Shown: positions 25,336 through 33,382, numbered from the stretch's first letter. The stretch: DNA of 64,000 nt from Pseudoflavonifractor sp. An85 (GCF_002161235.1 NZ_NFHE01000004.1:84484-148483), one strand, 5' to 3'. The notes: generated from the letters alone by a model not told the origin. A program made the numbers and translations.

Positions 25336-25740
25336 CACTTCCTCCAGCAAGCCATAACTTGACTTGTTGGAGGAAGTGTTGAGAAACACTCGTGTACCTT
25401 GAAAATGGAATACAGGCATGACTGGTACATAACTCATGCACGAGCGAATCAGGATCGCCGCCGTAACGGAGCAGCGAGAGCAGCTCCCAGCGATCAACGT
25501 CAACCTGAGACCCGGAGAGGGCACTCCGGGCGCAACGACTGTATGGGGGATAATGATACTTCCTCACGGCCTCCCGAAGATAGGGGGGAGCCCGGCAGCA
25601 CCCGGCAACAGGGCCGATGCTTGCGGAGCTATGGCGCCAAGCCAATGGCGGCCAGTCATGTCATACTTGGCGTATATTATCGAATCCGTGTGAATGATAT
25701 GTGATGGTTCATGTGGGTTTGGTAATATGCATACACACTC
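25336..25740 (+). ncRNA. Candidate structured non-coding RNA upstream of the integration genes
   Basis: The 483-base gap 25296-25778 has no credible coding frame but is dense in complementarity. It opens with a 16-base near-perfect hairpin (25336-25378, no T-run), then GCATGA/TCATGC (about 25416-25439), GGAGC/GCTCC (about 25468-25487), a perfect CCCGGAG/CTCCGGG stem (25511-25530), GGCCTCCC/GGGGAGCC-type pairing (about 25568-25592) and a CGTGTG..CACACTCG pair (about 25686-25742). GC content and spacing look like a conserved structured RNA or a recombination/oriT region. I cannot assign a known class. Confidence 0.5.
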
Positions 25741-25778
25741 GCAGTTACGAATAACTTTCTTCAAAGGGGGGGATCAGG

Positions 25779-25964
25779 ATGAATGAGGTTGAGCGAGATG
25801 TAGGTCTTGCGCTGTTGATGCGTTTACGGCAGCGAAAGCTGCTGTCCGAAGAACACTATCGTGCAGCATGTTGCTCTCAATTTTTTGACAGAAGAAGCTT
25901 CACTCAGTATGCTAGAGATACCCCCAATGAAGTGATGGAGGTTGATCAGCATGATGACCATTAG
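25779..25964 (+). CDS. Small SHOCT-like protein upstream of the recombinase
   Basis: 61 residues with AAAGGGGGG upstream. The first half (VGLALLMRLRQRKLLSEEHY) resembles the short SHOCT-type helix found in small proteins that precede ICE recombinases. The stop lies 14 bases inside the recombinase gene. A directionality or accessory role is plausible from position only. Confidence 0.65.
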   Translation: MNEVERDVGLALLMRLRQRKLLSEEHYRAACCSQFFDRRSFTQYARDTPNEVMEVDQHDDH

Positions 25965-27579
25965 GAAGCTGCGAGAACAGTTGCGGATGGGCAGGTCCAT
26001 CTATGATCTTTCACTGCGAGTTACATATTATGCACGTGTATCCACGGAAAAAGTGGAGCAACAAGGGAGCCTGGAGAACCAGGTTCAATACTATACGGAA
26101 TTCATTCAGAAGAACCCCAACTGGACTTTTGTGCAAGGCTATGTGGACGAAGGTATCTCGGGCACCAGCACCTACAAGCGGGAGAACTTCCTACGTATGA
26201 TTGACGATGCCCACAGGGGTCTGTTTGACTTCATTATCACCAAAGAGATTTCCCGGTTTTCCAGAAGCACTCTAGACAGCATCCAGTATACTCAGGAGCT
26301 ACTGGATGCAAACGTGGGTGTTCTCTTTCAGAACGACAACATCAATACTCTGGACACCGACAGCGAGTTCCGTTTGGTGGTCATGGCAGGCGTGGCCCAG
26401 GATGAGGTGCGGAAGCTGTCTGAACGCCTGAAGTTCGGTTTTCGGCAGTCTATCAAGAACGGTCATGTGCTGGGTAATAACCGACTGTGGGGCTATGACA
26501 AGAAGGACTGTAAATTAACCATTATCCCAGAGCAAGCTGAAGCAGTTCGATTGATTTTTGAACTTTATGCCACGGGAAAGTATGGCATTCGCAAACTCTC
26601 CCAAGAACTGACCCGAAGAGGTCATACCAGCTTGCTTGGGAATGACTTTAATACCGCAACTATCAAGCATATACTCACAAATCCCAAGTATAAAGGGTGG
26701 TATTGTGGGAACAAAACGCAGAAGCTAGATTACCGTTCAAAGAAAACAATCTTTTTGGATGAGAGTGAATGGGTTATGTATCCAGACCCTAATATCCCAG
26801 CAATAGTATCAGAAGAATTGTGGGACAGGGCAAATGAGATATTCAAACAGCGCAGTCGAGAGGTTAAGGGAAAGGCTACAAGCTATCACAACCGTTATGC
26901 TTATAGCGGTAAGATTGTTTGCGGCACCCATGGGACACACTTTCAGAGACAGTACTTCAAAACCGCCGCTGGAAAAACAGAATTCTGGAAATGCCGGATT
27001 TATCGCCAACAAGGAAAGAAAGCTTGCGCCCTACCGGGGATTCGCACTTATGAAATTGACAGAATTTTGGCTGATTTATTTGAGAAGCTGGTTGGAAATA
27101 AGGACGAGATTGTACGTCTTGTCCTAAATAGTGTTATTGAGACAACACAAAAAAAAGACCATTCGGTCGCCATTGGGAGACTCGAAGGTCAAATCAAACA
27201 AATAGAAGATAAGAAAGACAAATTGCTGGAACTAAGTATAGCAAATGCTGTTACTCTCCAGGAATTTAAGGAGCGAAACCAGAGATTTAACAGTCAGATT
27301 TCTGAACTGGAGGATCAACTGGCTGCGCTGAGACAACAGGAACAGCAGGCAGGAGAAAACCTTCTTGATCCTAATCTGCTGGAAAAGGCATTATGGGAAG
27401 AACTCAATTTCACAAATGGCATTAGTTCTGATGTTGTAGCTGCGATTCTTGACCACATCGTTGTGAGAGAAGAGAGCGACAATACAAGAATTTATCTAGA
27501 TGTTTTTCTACGGCTGGGGCAAACTGCTTCAGTCAATTTTAAGAGAGACGGATTCGTCCTTTGTAACACCTCTTCTTGA
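25951..27579 (+). CDS. Large serine recombinase (ICE integrase/excisionase)
   Basis: 542 residues from ATG 25951 (GGAGG at 25937-25941). The N-terminal resolvase domain has the catalytic Ser in YYARVSTEK (Ser31), DEGISGTS and ISRFSRSTLD; a recombinase domain follows (GYDKKDCKLTIIPEQ; TIKHILTNPKYKGWYCG), then a Cys/His region (CGTHGTHF ... WKCRIYRQQ) and a long coiled coil (about 400-470), all usual for large serine integrases. The last codons and the TGA (27577-27579) lie at or past the sigK junction, so excision would alter the C-terminus. It is convergent with the sigK fragment, the SpoIVCA/SpoIVCB arrangement. Confidence 0.95.
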   Translation: MMTIRKLREQLRMGRSIYDLSLRVTYYARVSTEKVEQQGSLENQVQYYTEFIQKNPNWTFVQGYVDEGISGTSTYKRENFLRMIDDAHRGLFDFIITKEISRFSRSTLDSIQYTQELLDANVGVLFQNDNINTLDTDSEFRLVVMAGVAQDEVRKLSERLKFGFRQSIKNGHVLGNNRLWGYDKKDCKLTIIPEQAEAVRLIFELYATGKYGIRKLSQELTRRGHTSLLGNDFNTATIKHILTNPKYKGWYCGNKTQKLDYRSKKTIFLDESEWVMYPDPNIPAIVSEELWDRANEIFKQRSREVKGKATSYHNRYAYSGKIVCGTHGTHFQRQYFKTAAGKTEFWKCRIYRQQGKKACALPGIRTYEIDRILADLFEKLVGNKDEIVRLVLNSVIETTQKKDHSVAIGRLEGQIKQIEDKKDKLLELSIANAVTLQEFKERNQRFNSQISELEDQLAALRQQEQQAGENLLDPNLLEKALWEELNFTNGISSDVVAAILDHIVVREESDNTRIYLDVFLRLGQTASVNFKRDGFVLCNTSS

Positions 27580-27772
27580 CAATGTGCGCCACCAGACGCA
27601 AATTGTGCTCGATGAGTTTGTCCCGGGCGTCGCTGTCCCCCTCCGCCATGCGTTTCAGACAGTCCTGTTCCTCCTCCCGGGTCAGGGCCCGGGGAAAGGA
27701 GCCGGTGTTGTTGGCCAGCCGCAGGGTGAAAAACAGCCCGTTGAGCATCAGTATAAGCCATGCCGTCCACAT
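27539..27772 (-). pseudogene. sigK: 5' part of pro-sigma-K gene, interrupted by the ICE
   Basis: 77 residues from ATG 27772 with GGAGGTGG upstream. It opens with a hydrophobic pro-sequence (WLILMLNGLFFTLRLA), then FPRALTREEEQDCLKRMAEG and ARDKLIEHNLRLVAHIVKK, the sigma-K start through region 2.1. After HIVKK a 10-residue tail of ICE origin leads to a stop. About 150 residues carrying regions 2.2 to 4 are missing and should lie beyond the left end of the element, outside this window. Sigma-K directs late mother-cell genes in sporulation. Whether this is a dead gene or one rebuilt by excision cannot be told here. Confidence 0.9.
27560..27580. other. Right attachment junction (att) of the ICE in sigK
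   Basis: The minus-strand frame matches sigma-K up to HIVKK and then changes to an unrelated RCYKGRIRLS tail. The crossover therefore lies close to the AAGAAG pair of Lys codons (27572-27577 on the minus strand). The exact core dinucleotide cannot be read without the left end. Confidence 0.7.
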
Positions 27773-27791
27773 GGTCACCACCTCCATGGGG

Positions 27792-27822
27792 AAGTGTATG
27801 CGTGGGCGGCGTGTCCCTATGG
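27792..27822 (-). promoter_or_regulatory. SigE-type promoter for sigK
   Basis: On the minus strand CATACACTT (27792-27800) matches the sigma-E -10, and CCATAGG (27816-27822) supplies the ATA core of the -35 with a 15-base spacer. Transcription of sigK from a sigma-E promoter is known in Bacillus. The leader would be short, about 13 bases. Confidence 0.7.
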
Positions 27823-27846
27823 CTGGGAAGGAGAAATCTTCCGGCT

Positions 27847-28221
27847 CTATTTGACCAGGGCGAACTGATAGGCCTCTTCCACCCAGTCCAAAATGGTCTG
27901 GTCCACCTGGTTGGGGTGGGTGAGGAGCACGTGGTGGGTCCAGCGGTTGGGGTAGGGCTCCACCGCCTGGACGATGCGAGGATGTTCCCGATGATGGGAC
28001 AGGCCGAAGGTGAGCAGCAGGTATTCTGTGGGCCACCCCTTGACCTTCCGCCAGGGCAGGGACACTGCGGCAAACACGTAGCGGTTGCGCAGAGAAATTT
28101 GGGTTTTGCTCACCTTGACGGTGATGTCCGGATGGCGCCGGGTCAGTTGCTCCAACAGTGTGGTATAGATGGGCAGCATCTGGGGCATTCCTTGAAAAAA
28201 CATCAGTTCCTCGATGGACAT
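27847..28221 (-). CDS. DUF5655-like conserved protein
   Basis: 124 residues from ATG 28221 with GAGAGGAGG upstream. The pattern YTTLLEQLTRRHPDITVKVSKT then RYVFAAVSLPWRKVKG and a C-terminal WVEEAYQFAL resembles DUF5655-type proteins, a small alpha/beta family of unknown function. It lies 74 bases upstream of the sigK start, same strand, but sigK has its own sporulation promoter in the gap. Confidence 0.7.
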   Translation of the reverse strand: MSIEELMFFQGMPQMLPIYTTLLEQLTRRHPDITVKVSKTQISLRNRYVFAAVSLPWRKVKGWPTEYLLLTFGLSHHREHPRIVQAVEPYPNRWTHHVLLTHPNQVDQTILDWVEEAYQFALVK

Positions 28222-28319
28222 GAAAAAACCTCCTCTCCTGGGTTTGGGTGCCTACCTGGAGTATACCAGAGGTGGGGTGGAAAGGCCACCCGCCCAAAGG
28301 GCTTTTACAGGGGGAAAGA

Positions 28320-28348
28320 TTGACAAACATCCCCAGGTATGCTATCAT
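28320..28348 (+). promoter_or_regulatory. Sigma-A promoter of the methyltransferase/ABC operon
   Basis: TTGACA (28320-28325), a 17-base spacer and TATCAT (28343-28348). The start point would be near 28355, giving a leader of about 165 bases before the first gene. Confidence 0.82.
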
Positions 28349-28354
28349 ACCAAA

Positions 28355-28498
28355 CAGCACACAAAGTGCGGAAAACGGATTGAAATCCGTGGTTGTACCT
28401 GGGTTTGGTGCCCATGAGTGAATTTGAATGAATGTTTGCGGTTATGTAGGCTGCATGGTCTGTCAGGAGTACAGACTGTGCAGCCTTTTTTATATGCC
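28355..28498 (+). promoter_or_regulatory. Riboswitch-like leader ending in a terminator
   Basis: The leader contains a perfect ACGGAT/ATCCGT hairpin with TGAA loop (about 28375-28390), a GGGT..GCCC hairpin, and then a 15-pair stem with two wobbles at 28449-28485 followed by TTTTTTAT, a classical intrinsic terminator before the first gene. This layout suggests ligand-controlled attenuation. The aptamer is not one I can assign to a known class; a metal or SAM-related ligand would suit the operon, but that is inference. Confidence 0.6.
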
Positions 28499-28518
28499 CA
28501 CAGGAAGGGGACAAAGAC

Positions 28519-29232
28519 GTGGAAGAGATCAAACAGCGTATGACCAGCTACTGGACCCAGCGGGTGGAGCAATTTTCCGCCCTGCGGTACAAAGAGTTGC
28601 AGGGGGAGAAGCATAGGCAGTGGCTGGAGGAACTTCAAACTCGGCTACCGGCATCCACGGGGCTGGAGATTTTGGACATTGGCACGGGCACCGGCTTTTT
28701 TGCCCTGCTGCTGGGGGGACAAGGACACCGGGTCACCGGCATTGACCTGACCCCGAATATGGTCTCGGAGGCCCGACGGGTGGCGGAACAGCTGGGGGTG
28801 GAGGCGGAGTTTTTGGTCATGGACGCAGAGCAGCCCAACTTCCCGCCCCACCGCTTTGACGCCATCGTTACCCGCAACCTGACTTGGACCTTGCCCCATT
28901 TGCCCCGCGCCTATGAGGCGTGGCACACCTTACTCAAGCCTGGTGGGGTGTTGGTAAACTTCGATGGGGACTACTGCCGGGAGGCTCCCTACGATGCGCC
29001 CGCCCACCACGCCCACCAGGGAATGGGGGAGGGGATTCTGGCGGAATACCAGCAGATGAAGCAGGCGCTGCGTCCCACCCAGCAGGCCCGGCCCCAATGG
29101 GATGTGGAGCTGCTGCGTCAGGCGGGCTTTCAAGAGGTGCAGGTGGACACCGGGGTGTGGAAGCGCATCTACGACAAGGTGGACGAGTTTTATAACCCCA
29201 CCCCCATCTTTGCCATCACCGCCAGAGAATAA
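28519..29232 (+). CDS. Class I SAM-dependent methyltransferase A
   Basis: 237 residues from GTG 28519. SAM-binding motif I ILDIGTGTGFFALLL, motif II GIDLTPNMVSEA and the RFDAIVTRNLTW post-motif are clear. It is paralogous to the next gene: both share the YWTQR start, RNLTW, and an LxPGGxLxNFD strand. First gene after the leader. It may methylate a metal-binding small molecule or the importer's substrate; nothing in the sequence fixes the substrate. Confidence 0.88.
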   Translation: MEEIKQRMTSYWTQRVEQFSALRYKELQGEKHRQWLEELQTRLPASTGLEILDIGTGTGFFALLLGGQGHRVTGIDLTPNMVSEARRVAEQLGVEAEFLVMDAEQPNFPPHRFDAIVTRNLTWTLPHLPRAYEAWHTLLKPGGVLVNFDGDYCREAPYDAPAHHAHQGMGEGILAEYQQMKQALRPTQQARPQWDVELLRQAGFQEVQVDTGVWKRIYDKVDEFYNPTPIFAITARE

Positions 29233-29250
29233 CCGGGGAGGAGAAGGAGT

Positions 29251-30042
29251 ATGGAGAACTACGCCAAGGAAAATCAGCGGTACTGGACCCAGCGGGCCCC
29301 CAGCTACTCCCAGGTCAACCGGGAGGAACTGGCTACAGCCCAGCGCCAGGTGTGGAGCCAGACCCTGGATGAGCGGATTCGGGGGCGCTTTCCCCACCGC
29401 AGCCGGGAGGGAATTCGGGTGCTGGACGTGGGGACAGGGCCGGGCTTTTTTGCCATCCTTTTGACGGAATTGGGGTATGATGTGACGGCGGTGGACTACA
29501 CCCCTGCCATGCTGGCTCAGGCCCGGGGAAATGCCGGTGACCTGGGGGAACGTATGAAATTTTACACCATGGACGCCCAGGACCTCACCTTTCCAGACCA
29601 CAGCTTTGATGTGGTGGTCTCTCGCAACCTCACTTGGAACCTGCCCCAGCCCCAGCGGGCCTATGCCCAATGGGCCCGGGTGCTGCGCCCCGGGGGACTG
29701 CTGCTGAACTTTGACGCCAACTGGTATCGCTACCTCTTTGACCCCCAGGCCCAGCAGGGACACCTGCAAGACCGGGCCAACGTGCAGCGGCTCCACGCCG
29801 CCGACGACACGGTGGGCACCGATGTGGCGGCCATGGAGGCCATTGCCCGTCAGGCGCCATTGTCCGCCCAGCGCCGCCCCGCCTGGGATCTGGAGACCTT
29901 GACAGCTCTGGGATTGGAGGCGGAGGCTGACCCACAGGTGTGGCGGCAGGTGTGGACCCGGGATGAGTGGCTGAACAACGCCTCCACCCCCATGTTTTTG
30001 GTGTGTGCCGCCAAGTCTACCCAGGGAGAGGTGGGGGCATGA
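29251..30042 (+). CDS. Class I SAM-dependent methyltransferase B
   Basis: 263 residues, ATG 29251 with GGGAGGAGAAGGAG upstream. Motif I VLDVGTGPGFFAILL, motif II AVDYTPAMLAQA, and DVVVSRNLTWNLP. It has a longer C-terminal part than its paralogue. The stop overlaps the permease start (ATGA), tying it to the transporter. Two tandem methyltransferases in one importer operon hint at sequential or alternative methylation steps. Confidence 0.88.
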   Translation: MENYAKENQRYWTQRAPSYSQVNREELATAQRQVWSQTLDERIRGRFPHRSREGIRVLDVGTGPGFFAILLTELGYDVTAVDYTPAMLAQARGNAGDLGERMKFYTMDAQDLTFPDHSFDVVVSRNLTWNLPQPQRAYAQWARVLRPGGLLLNFDANWYRYLFDPQAQQGHLQDRANVQRLHAADDTVGTDVAAMEAIARQAPLSAQRRPAWDLETLTALGLEAEADPQVWRQVWTRDEWLNNASTPMFLVCAAKSTQGEVGA

Positions 30043-30983
30043 GGGGATATGTGTGTGGGCGTTTGGCTCGGCTCATCCCCATACTGTTGGTGATCACCTT
30101 TGTCTGCTTTGGCTTGATGCGCCTGGCGGGCAGCGATGCGGTGGAACAGAGAATGGAGAACACCGGCACGGTGCTCGCGCCCGAGGTGGTGGAACGGGCC
30201 AAGGAGGAGCTGGGGCTGGACAAGCCCTTTTTGACCCAGTACGGGGTGTGGCTGTGGGGGCTGCTCCACGGGGACATGGGCACCAGCTACGTCTCCGGGC
30301 GGGAGGTACTGCCCACCTTTTTGGAAAAACTCCCGGCCACATTGGGGCTCACGGCGGTGTCCTTGTTTTTAACGGTGCTCATCTCCATCCCCTTGGGAGT
30401 GGTGGCAGCGGTGCGGCAAAACCGGTGGACGGACTACCTGTTGCGGGGGATGAGTTTTGTGGGAAACAGCTTGCCCAACTTTCTGGTAGCGCTGCTACTG
30501 CTCTACTTCTTCGCCGTGCGCTGGAAGGTGTTTCCCGTCATGAGCCGAGATGCGGGGTTGGGCGGCGTGGTGCTGCCCAGCCTGACCCTGGCCATTGCCA
30601 TGTCCGCCAAGTACCTGCGCCAGGTACGGGCGGCGGTGCTGGAGGAGCTGAGCCAGGACTACGTGGTGGGTGCGGCGGCCCGAGGGGTACCCTTTGGGGT
30701 GACCTTGGTGCGCAGTGTGCTGCGGGGTGCCCTGGTCCCGCTGGTGACCCTGCTGGCCCTGTCCGTGGGCAGCTTGTTGGGGGGGACCGCCATTGTGGAG
30801 TCCATTTTTTTGTGGGATGGCGTGGGCAAACTGGCGGTGGACGCCATCCAGATGCGGGACTACCCCGTGATTCTGGCCTATGTGATGTGGATGTCCATCC
30901 TCTATGTGGTGGTAAATCTGGTTGCAGATCTGTGCTGTCGGGCGTTCAATCCCCGGATTCGGCTGGGAGGTGAGCGCCCATGA
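30039..30983 (+). CDS. NikB/OppB-type ABC permease
   Basis: 314 residues with six hydrophobic helices, starting MRGYVCGRLARLIPILLVI as OppB/NikB permeases do. The EAA-like loop AAARGVPFGVTLVRSVLRGA contacts the ATPases. DKPFLTQYGVWLWGLLHGDMG is the usual periplasmic-side loop of the family. ATG at 30039 overlaps the previous stop. Confidence 0.9.
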   Translation: MRGYVCGRLARLIPILLVITFVCFGLMRLAGSDAVEQRMENTGTVLAPEVVERAKEELGLDKPFLTQYGVWLWGLLHGDMGTSYVSGREVLPTFLEKLPATLGLTAVSLFLTVLISIPLGVVAAVRQNRWTDYLLRGMSFVGNSLPNFLVALLLLYFFAVRWKVFPVMSRDAGLGGVVLPSLTLAIAMSAKYLRQVRAAVLEELSQDYVVGAAARGVPFGVTLVRSVLRGALVPLVTLLALSVGSLLGGTAIVESIFLWDGVGKLAVDAIQMRDYPVILAYVMWMSILYVVVNLVADLCCRAFNPRIRLGGERP

Positions 30984-31807
30984 GAGGGACGAAGCGCATA
31001 GACCTTCGGTTTGCCCTGCTGCTGGGATTGGCAGCTATGTTGCTGGCTGTGGTGGCTCTGGCCCCCCAGCTGTGTCCCCACGATCCCAACGCCCAGGTGT
31101 TTGAGGTGTTGCAGCCCCCCTCCTGGGCCCACTGGTGCGGCACCGACCGCTATGGCCGAGATCTGTTCTCCCGAGTGCTGGTGGGGATGCAGACCAGCGT
31201 GTGCTCCACCTTGGCTCTGGTGGTCCTCATCACCATCTTTGGTACCGCGGTGGGGGTGGCCTGCGGCTACTGGGGCGGCGTGGTGGACGGGGTGTGCATG
31301 GCAATTTGCGATGTGTGTCTGGCCTTTCCACCCCTGGTGCTGGCCTTGGCTCTGGCCGCCCTGTTTCAAGGGGGCTTGGCCCAGGCGGTGGCGGCTCTGG
31401 CTGTGGTCAGCTGGCCCAAGTACGCCCGCCTGACCCGCAGCCAGACCCTGGCGGTGAAAGAGGCGGACTTCATCCAGGCCGCCAAACTGGCAGGGAACAC
31501 GGGGCCTCAGCTGTTGGTGCGCCACATCCTGCCCCACGTACTGGGCCCCATTGTGGTCACTGCCACCTTGGACGTGGGCACCATGATGATGGAGTTGGCG
31601 GGGCTGTCCTTTCTGGGGCTGGGAGCCCAGCCCCCCACGGCGGAGTTGGGCAGCATGATGAGTGCAGGGCGCAGCATGCTGCAAACCCACCCTTGGGTGA
31701 TTTTCGCCCCCGGCGGGGCCATGTTTGTGGCGGTGTCCATCTTTCATCTGTTGGGAGATGGGGTGCGGGATCATCTGGACCCTCGCAGGAACATTTATAA
31801 GAGATAG
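30980..31807 (+). CDS. NikC/OppC-type ABC permease
   Basis: 275 residues. HWCGTDRYGRDLFSRVLVG is the OppC/NikC family motif, followed by permease helices and the EAA-like loop AAKLAGNTGPQLLVRHILP. It starts in the stop of the partner permease (ATGA). With that protein it forms the membrane channel. Confidence 0.92.
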   Translation: MRGTKRIDLRFALLLGLAAMLLAVVALAPQLCPHDPNAQVFEVLQPPSWAHWCGTDRYGRDLFSRVLVGMQTSVCSTLALVVLITIFGTAVGVACGYWGGVVDGVCMAICDVCLAFPPLVLALALAALFQGGLAQAVAALAVVSWPKYARLTRSQTLAVKEADFIQAAKLAGNTGPQLLVRHILPHVLGPIVVTATLDVGTMMMELAGLSFLGLGAQPPTAELGSMMSAGRSMLQTHPWVIFAPGGAMFVAVSIFHLLGDGVRDHLDPRRNIYKR

Positions 31808-31819
31808 GAGGAACCACTG

Positions 31820-33382
31820 GTGAAACAGAAACGATATTCCTGGCTGGCCGGGGTGGTGCTGAGCCTGTGCCTGCTGGCCGGGTGTGGCTCCAGCCCTCAG
31901 GCCACCCAGACTGCCACCACCTTTGTGCTGGGGGACACCACGTTCAATGCGGAAAATGAGGAGCCGGACGTGAACCCCCACAACGCCTACTCCGGCTGGG
32001 CCTGCATCCGCTATGGCATCGGTGAGACCCTGTTTCGCTACACCGACCAGATGGAGCTGGAGCCCTGGCTGGCCTCCGACTATGAGCAGGTGGACGAAAA
32101 CACCTGGGTCATCACCCTGCGGGACGGGGTGCGGTTCAGCAGCGGGCGGGCCGTAGACGGCCAGGCGGTGAAGAAGTGCCTGGAGCATCTGGTGCAGGTC
32201 CACGACCGAGCCCGGGCCGACCTGATGGTCCGGTCCATCACCGCCCAGGAGCAGACGGTGACGGTGGTTACCCAAGCGCCCAACCCTACCTTCCTCCAGC
32301 GCCTGTGCGACCCCTACGCCTGCATCATCGACTTGGAGGCAGGGATCACGGAGGAGGGCATGGTGGTGGGCACCGGCCCCTATGTGGCCACGTCCCTGGT
32401 CTCCGGGGAGGAGCTGCAACTGGTGCGCAATGAATCCTACTGGGACGGAGAGCCCGGGTATGAGGCGGTGAAGGTGGTGACCATCTCAGACGGTGACACC
32501 CTGACTATGGCCTTGCAGGCGGGGGACATTGACGGGGCCTATGGCCTGCCCTACGCCAGTTACCCCCTGTTTGACAACCCGGACTACACCCGGTCCAGCT
32601 GCGCCACCAGTCGGGTGTTCTTTGTGACCATGAATTTTGAAAGCCCTGTGGTGCAGGACCCGGCGGTGCGCAAGGCTATGGCCATGGGCATTGACAAGCA
32701 ACGATTTGTGGACACCCTGCTGGACGGCAACGGATATCCGGCATCGGGGCCGTTTCCCCAGTCTCTGTCCTTTGGGGGCGACGCGGTGAAGGCCAAGGCA
32801 TATGACCCCCAGGCCGCCCGTGACCTTCTGGAACAGGCAGGATGGGTGGATACCGATGGGGACGGCATCCGGGAGAAGGATGGGGAGAGGCTCACCATTC
32901 GTTGGCTGACCTACCCCAGCCGCCAAGAGCTGCCCCTGTTGGCTGAGGCGGCCCAGGCCACCTTAAAGGAGATCGGCATGGAGGTGGTCATTCAGAGTAC
33001 CGCCGACCACAACCGCATCCGCAAAGATACCACCGCCTGGGATGTGTATGCCAGCGCCATGGTCACCGCCCCCACGGGAGACGGGGAATACTTCTTCTCC
33101 ACCCACTGCCTGTCCACTTCCGTGGCCAACAACGGGGAATATTACAATGAGACGTTGGAGCAGCTGGCCGCCCAGATGGCCCAGACCTTTGACCCGGAAG
33201 TACGGGGCCAACTGGCGGTGGAAATGAGCCAGCTGTTGCTGGACGACGACGCCTTTATCTTCTGTTCCCATCTGCAAATGAGTATGGTGACCCGGTCCGA
33301 TGTCACGGGGCTGGTGGCCCATCCCTGTGACTTCTATGAGATCACCGTGGATTTGGCCCCGGCCCAGGGGGATGGGGTATGA
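31820..33382 (+). CDS. Lipoprotein solute-binding protein, NikA/OppA family
   Basis: 520 residues from GTG 31820 with TAGGAGG upstream. Signal peptide and lipobox LLAGC (Cys22 or so) give lipid anchoring. Family motifs include WVITLRDGVRFSSGRAVDG, GTGPYVAT, VRNESYWDG and a QAGDIDGAYG loop. The ligand may be a nickel complex, a metallophore or a peptide. NikA-like length and motif order favour a metal chelate, but this is not proven. Confidence 0.9.
   Translation: MKQKRYSWLAGVVLSLCLLAGCGSSPQATQTATTFVLGDTTFNAENEEPDVNPHNAYSGWACIRYGIGETLFRYTDQMELEPWLASDYEQVDENTWVITLRDGVRFSSGRAVDGQAVKKCLEHLVQVHDRARADLMVRSITAQEQTVTVVTQAPNPTFLQRLCDPYACIIDLEAGITEEGMVVGTGPYVATSLVSGEELQLVRNESYWDGEPGYEAVKVVTISDGDTLTMALQAGDIDGAYGLPYASYPLFDNPDYTRSSCATSRVFFVTMNFESPVVQDPAVRKAMAMGIDKQRFVDTLLDGNGYPASGPFPQSLSFGGDAVKAKAYDPQAARDLLEQAGWVDTDGDGIREKDGERLTIRWLTYPSRQELPLLAEAAQATLKEIGMEVVIQSTADHNRIRKDTTAWDVYASAMVTAPTGDGEYFFSTHCLSTSVANNGEYYNETLEQLAAQMAQTFDPEVRGQLAVEMSQLLLDDDAFIFCSHLQMSMVTRSDVTGLVAHPCDFYEITVDLAPAQGDGV

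Larger units (their letters stand above)
1..27572. mobile_element. Integrative conjugative element inserted in sigK (right part; left end outside window)
   Basis: The genes from the window start to the serine recombinase form a recognisable Firmicutes ICE. Relaxosome genes (MobC, relaxase, PcfB), a coupling ATPase, and VirB4, VirB6-like, PrgI and CHAP transfer genes are followed by maintenance genes and end with a large serine recombinase. The right boundary is placed near 27,572, where the minus-strand sigK reading frame stops matching the sigma-K family. Base composition inside looks lower in GC than the chromosome to the right. The left junction, the 3' half of sigK and hence the full length are not in the window. 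The boundary could be a few bases either way because no left att copy is available for comparison. Confidence 0.88.

Noticed and set aside
25399..25704. Short plus-strand reading frames in the gap before the recombinase
   Set aside because: Arg/Gly-rich translations with no ribosome site and no motif; the strong base-pairing fits RNA or DNA structure better.
27539..28360. One long minus-strand gene of 273 residues covering sigK and upstream sequence
   Set aside because: The upstream part overlaps the DUF5655-like gene in another frame; promoter, ribosome site and sigma-K alignment place the start at 27772.
28355..28440. Assignment of the leader to cobalamin, THF, purine, fluoride or molybdenum-cofactor riboswitches
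   Set aside because: The conserved sequence blocks of those classes were not found; only a loose ACCTGGGT resemblance to the molybdenum-cofactor motif, which is not enough.
30902..32419. Long minus-strand frame opposite the ABC importer
   Set aside because: Gln/His/Gly-rich shadow of well supported permease and binding-protein genes.
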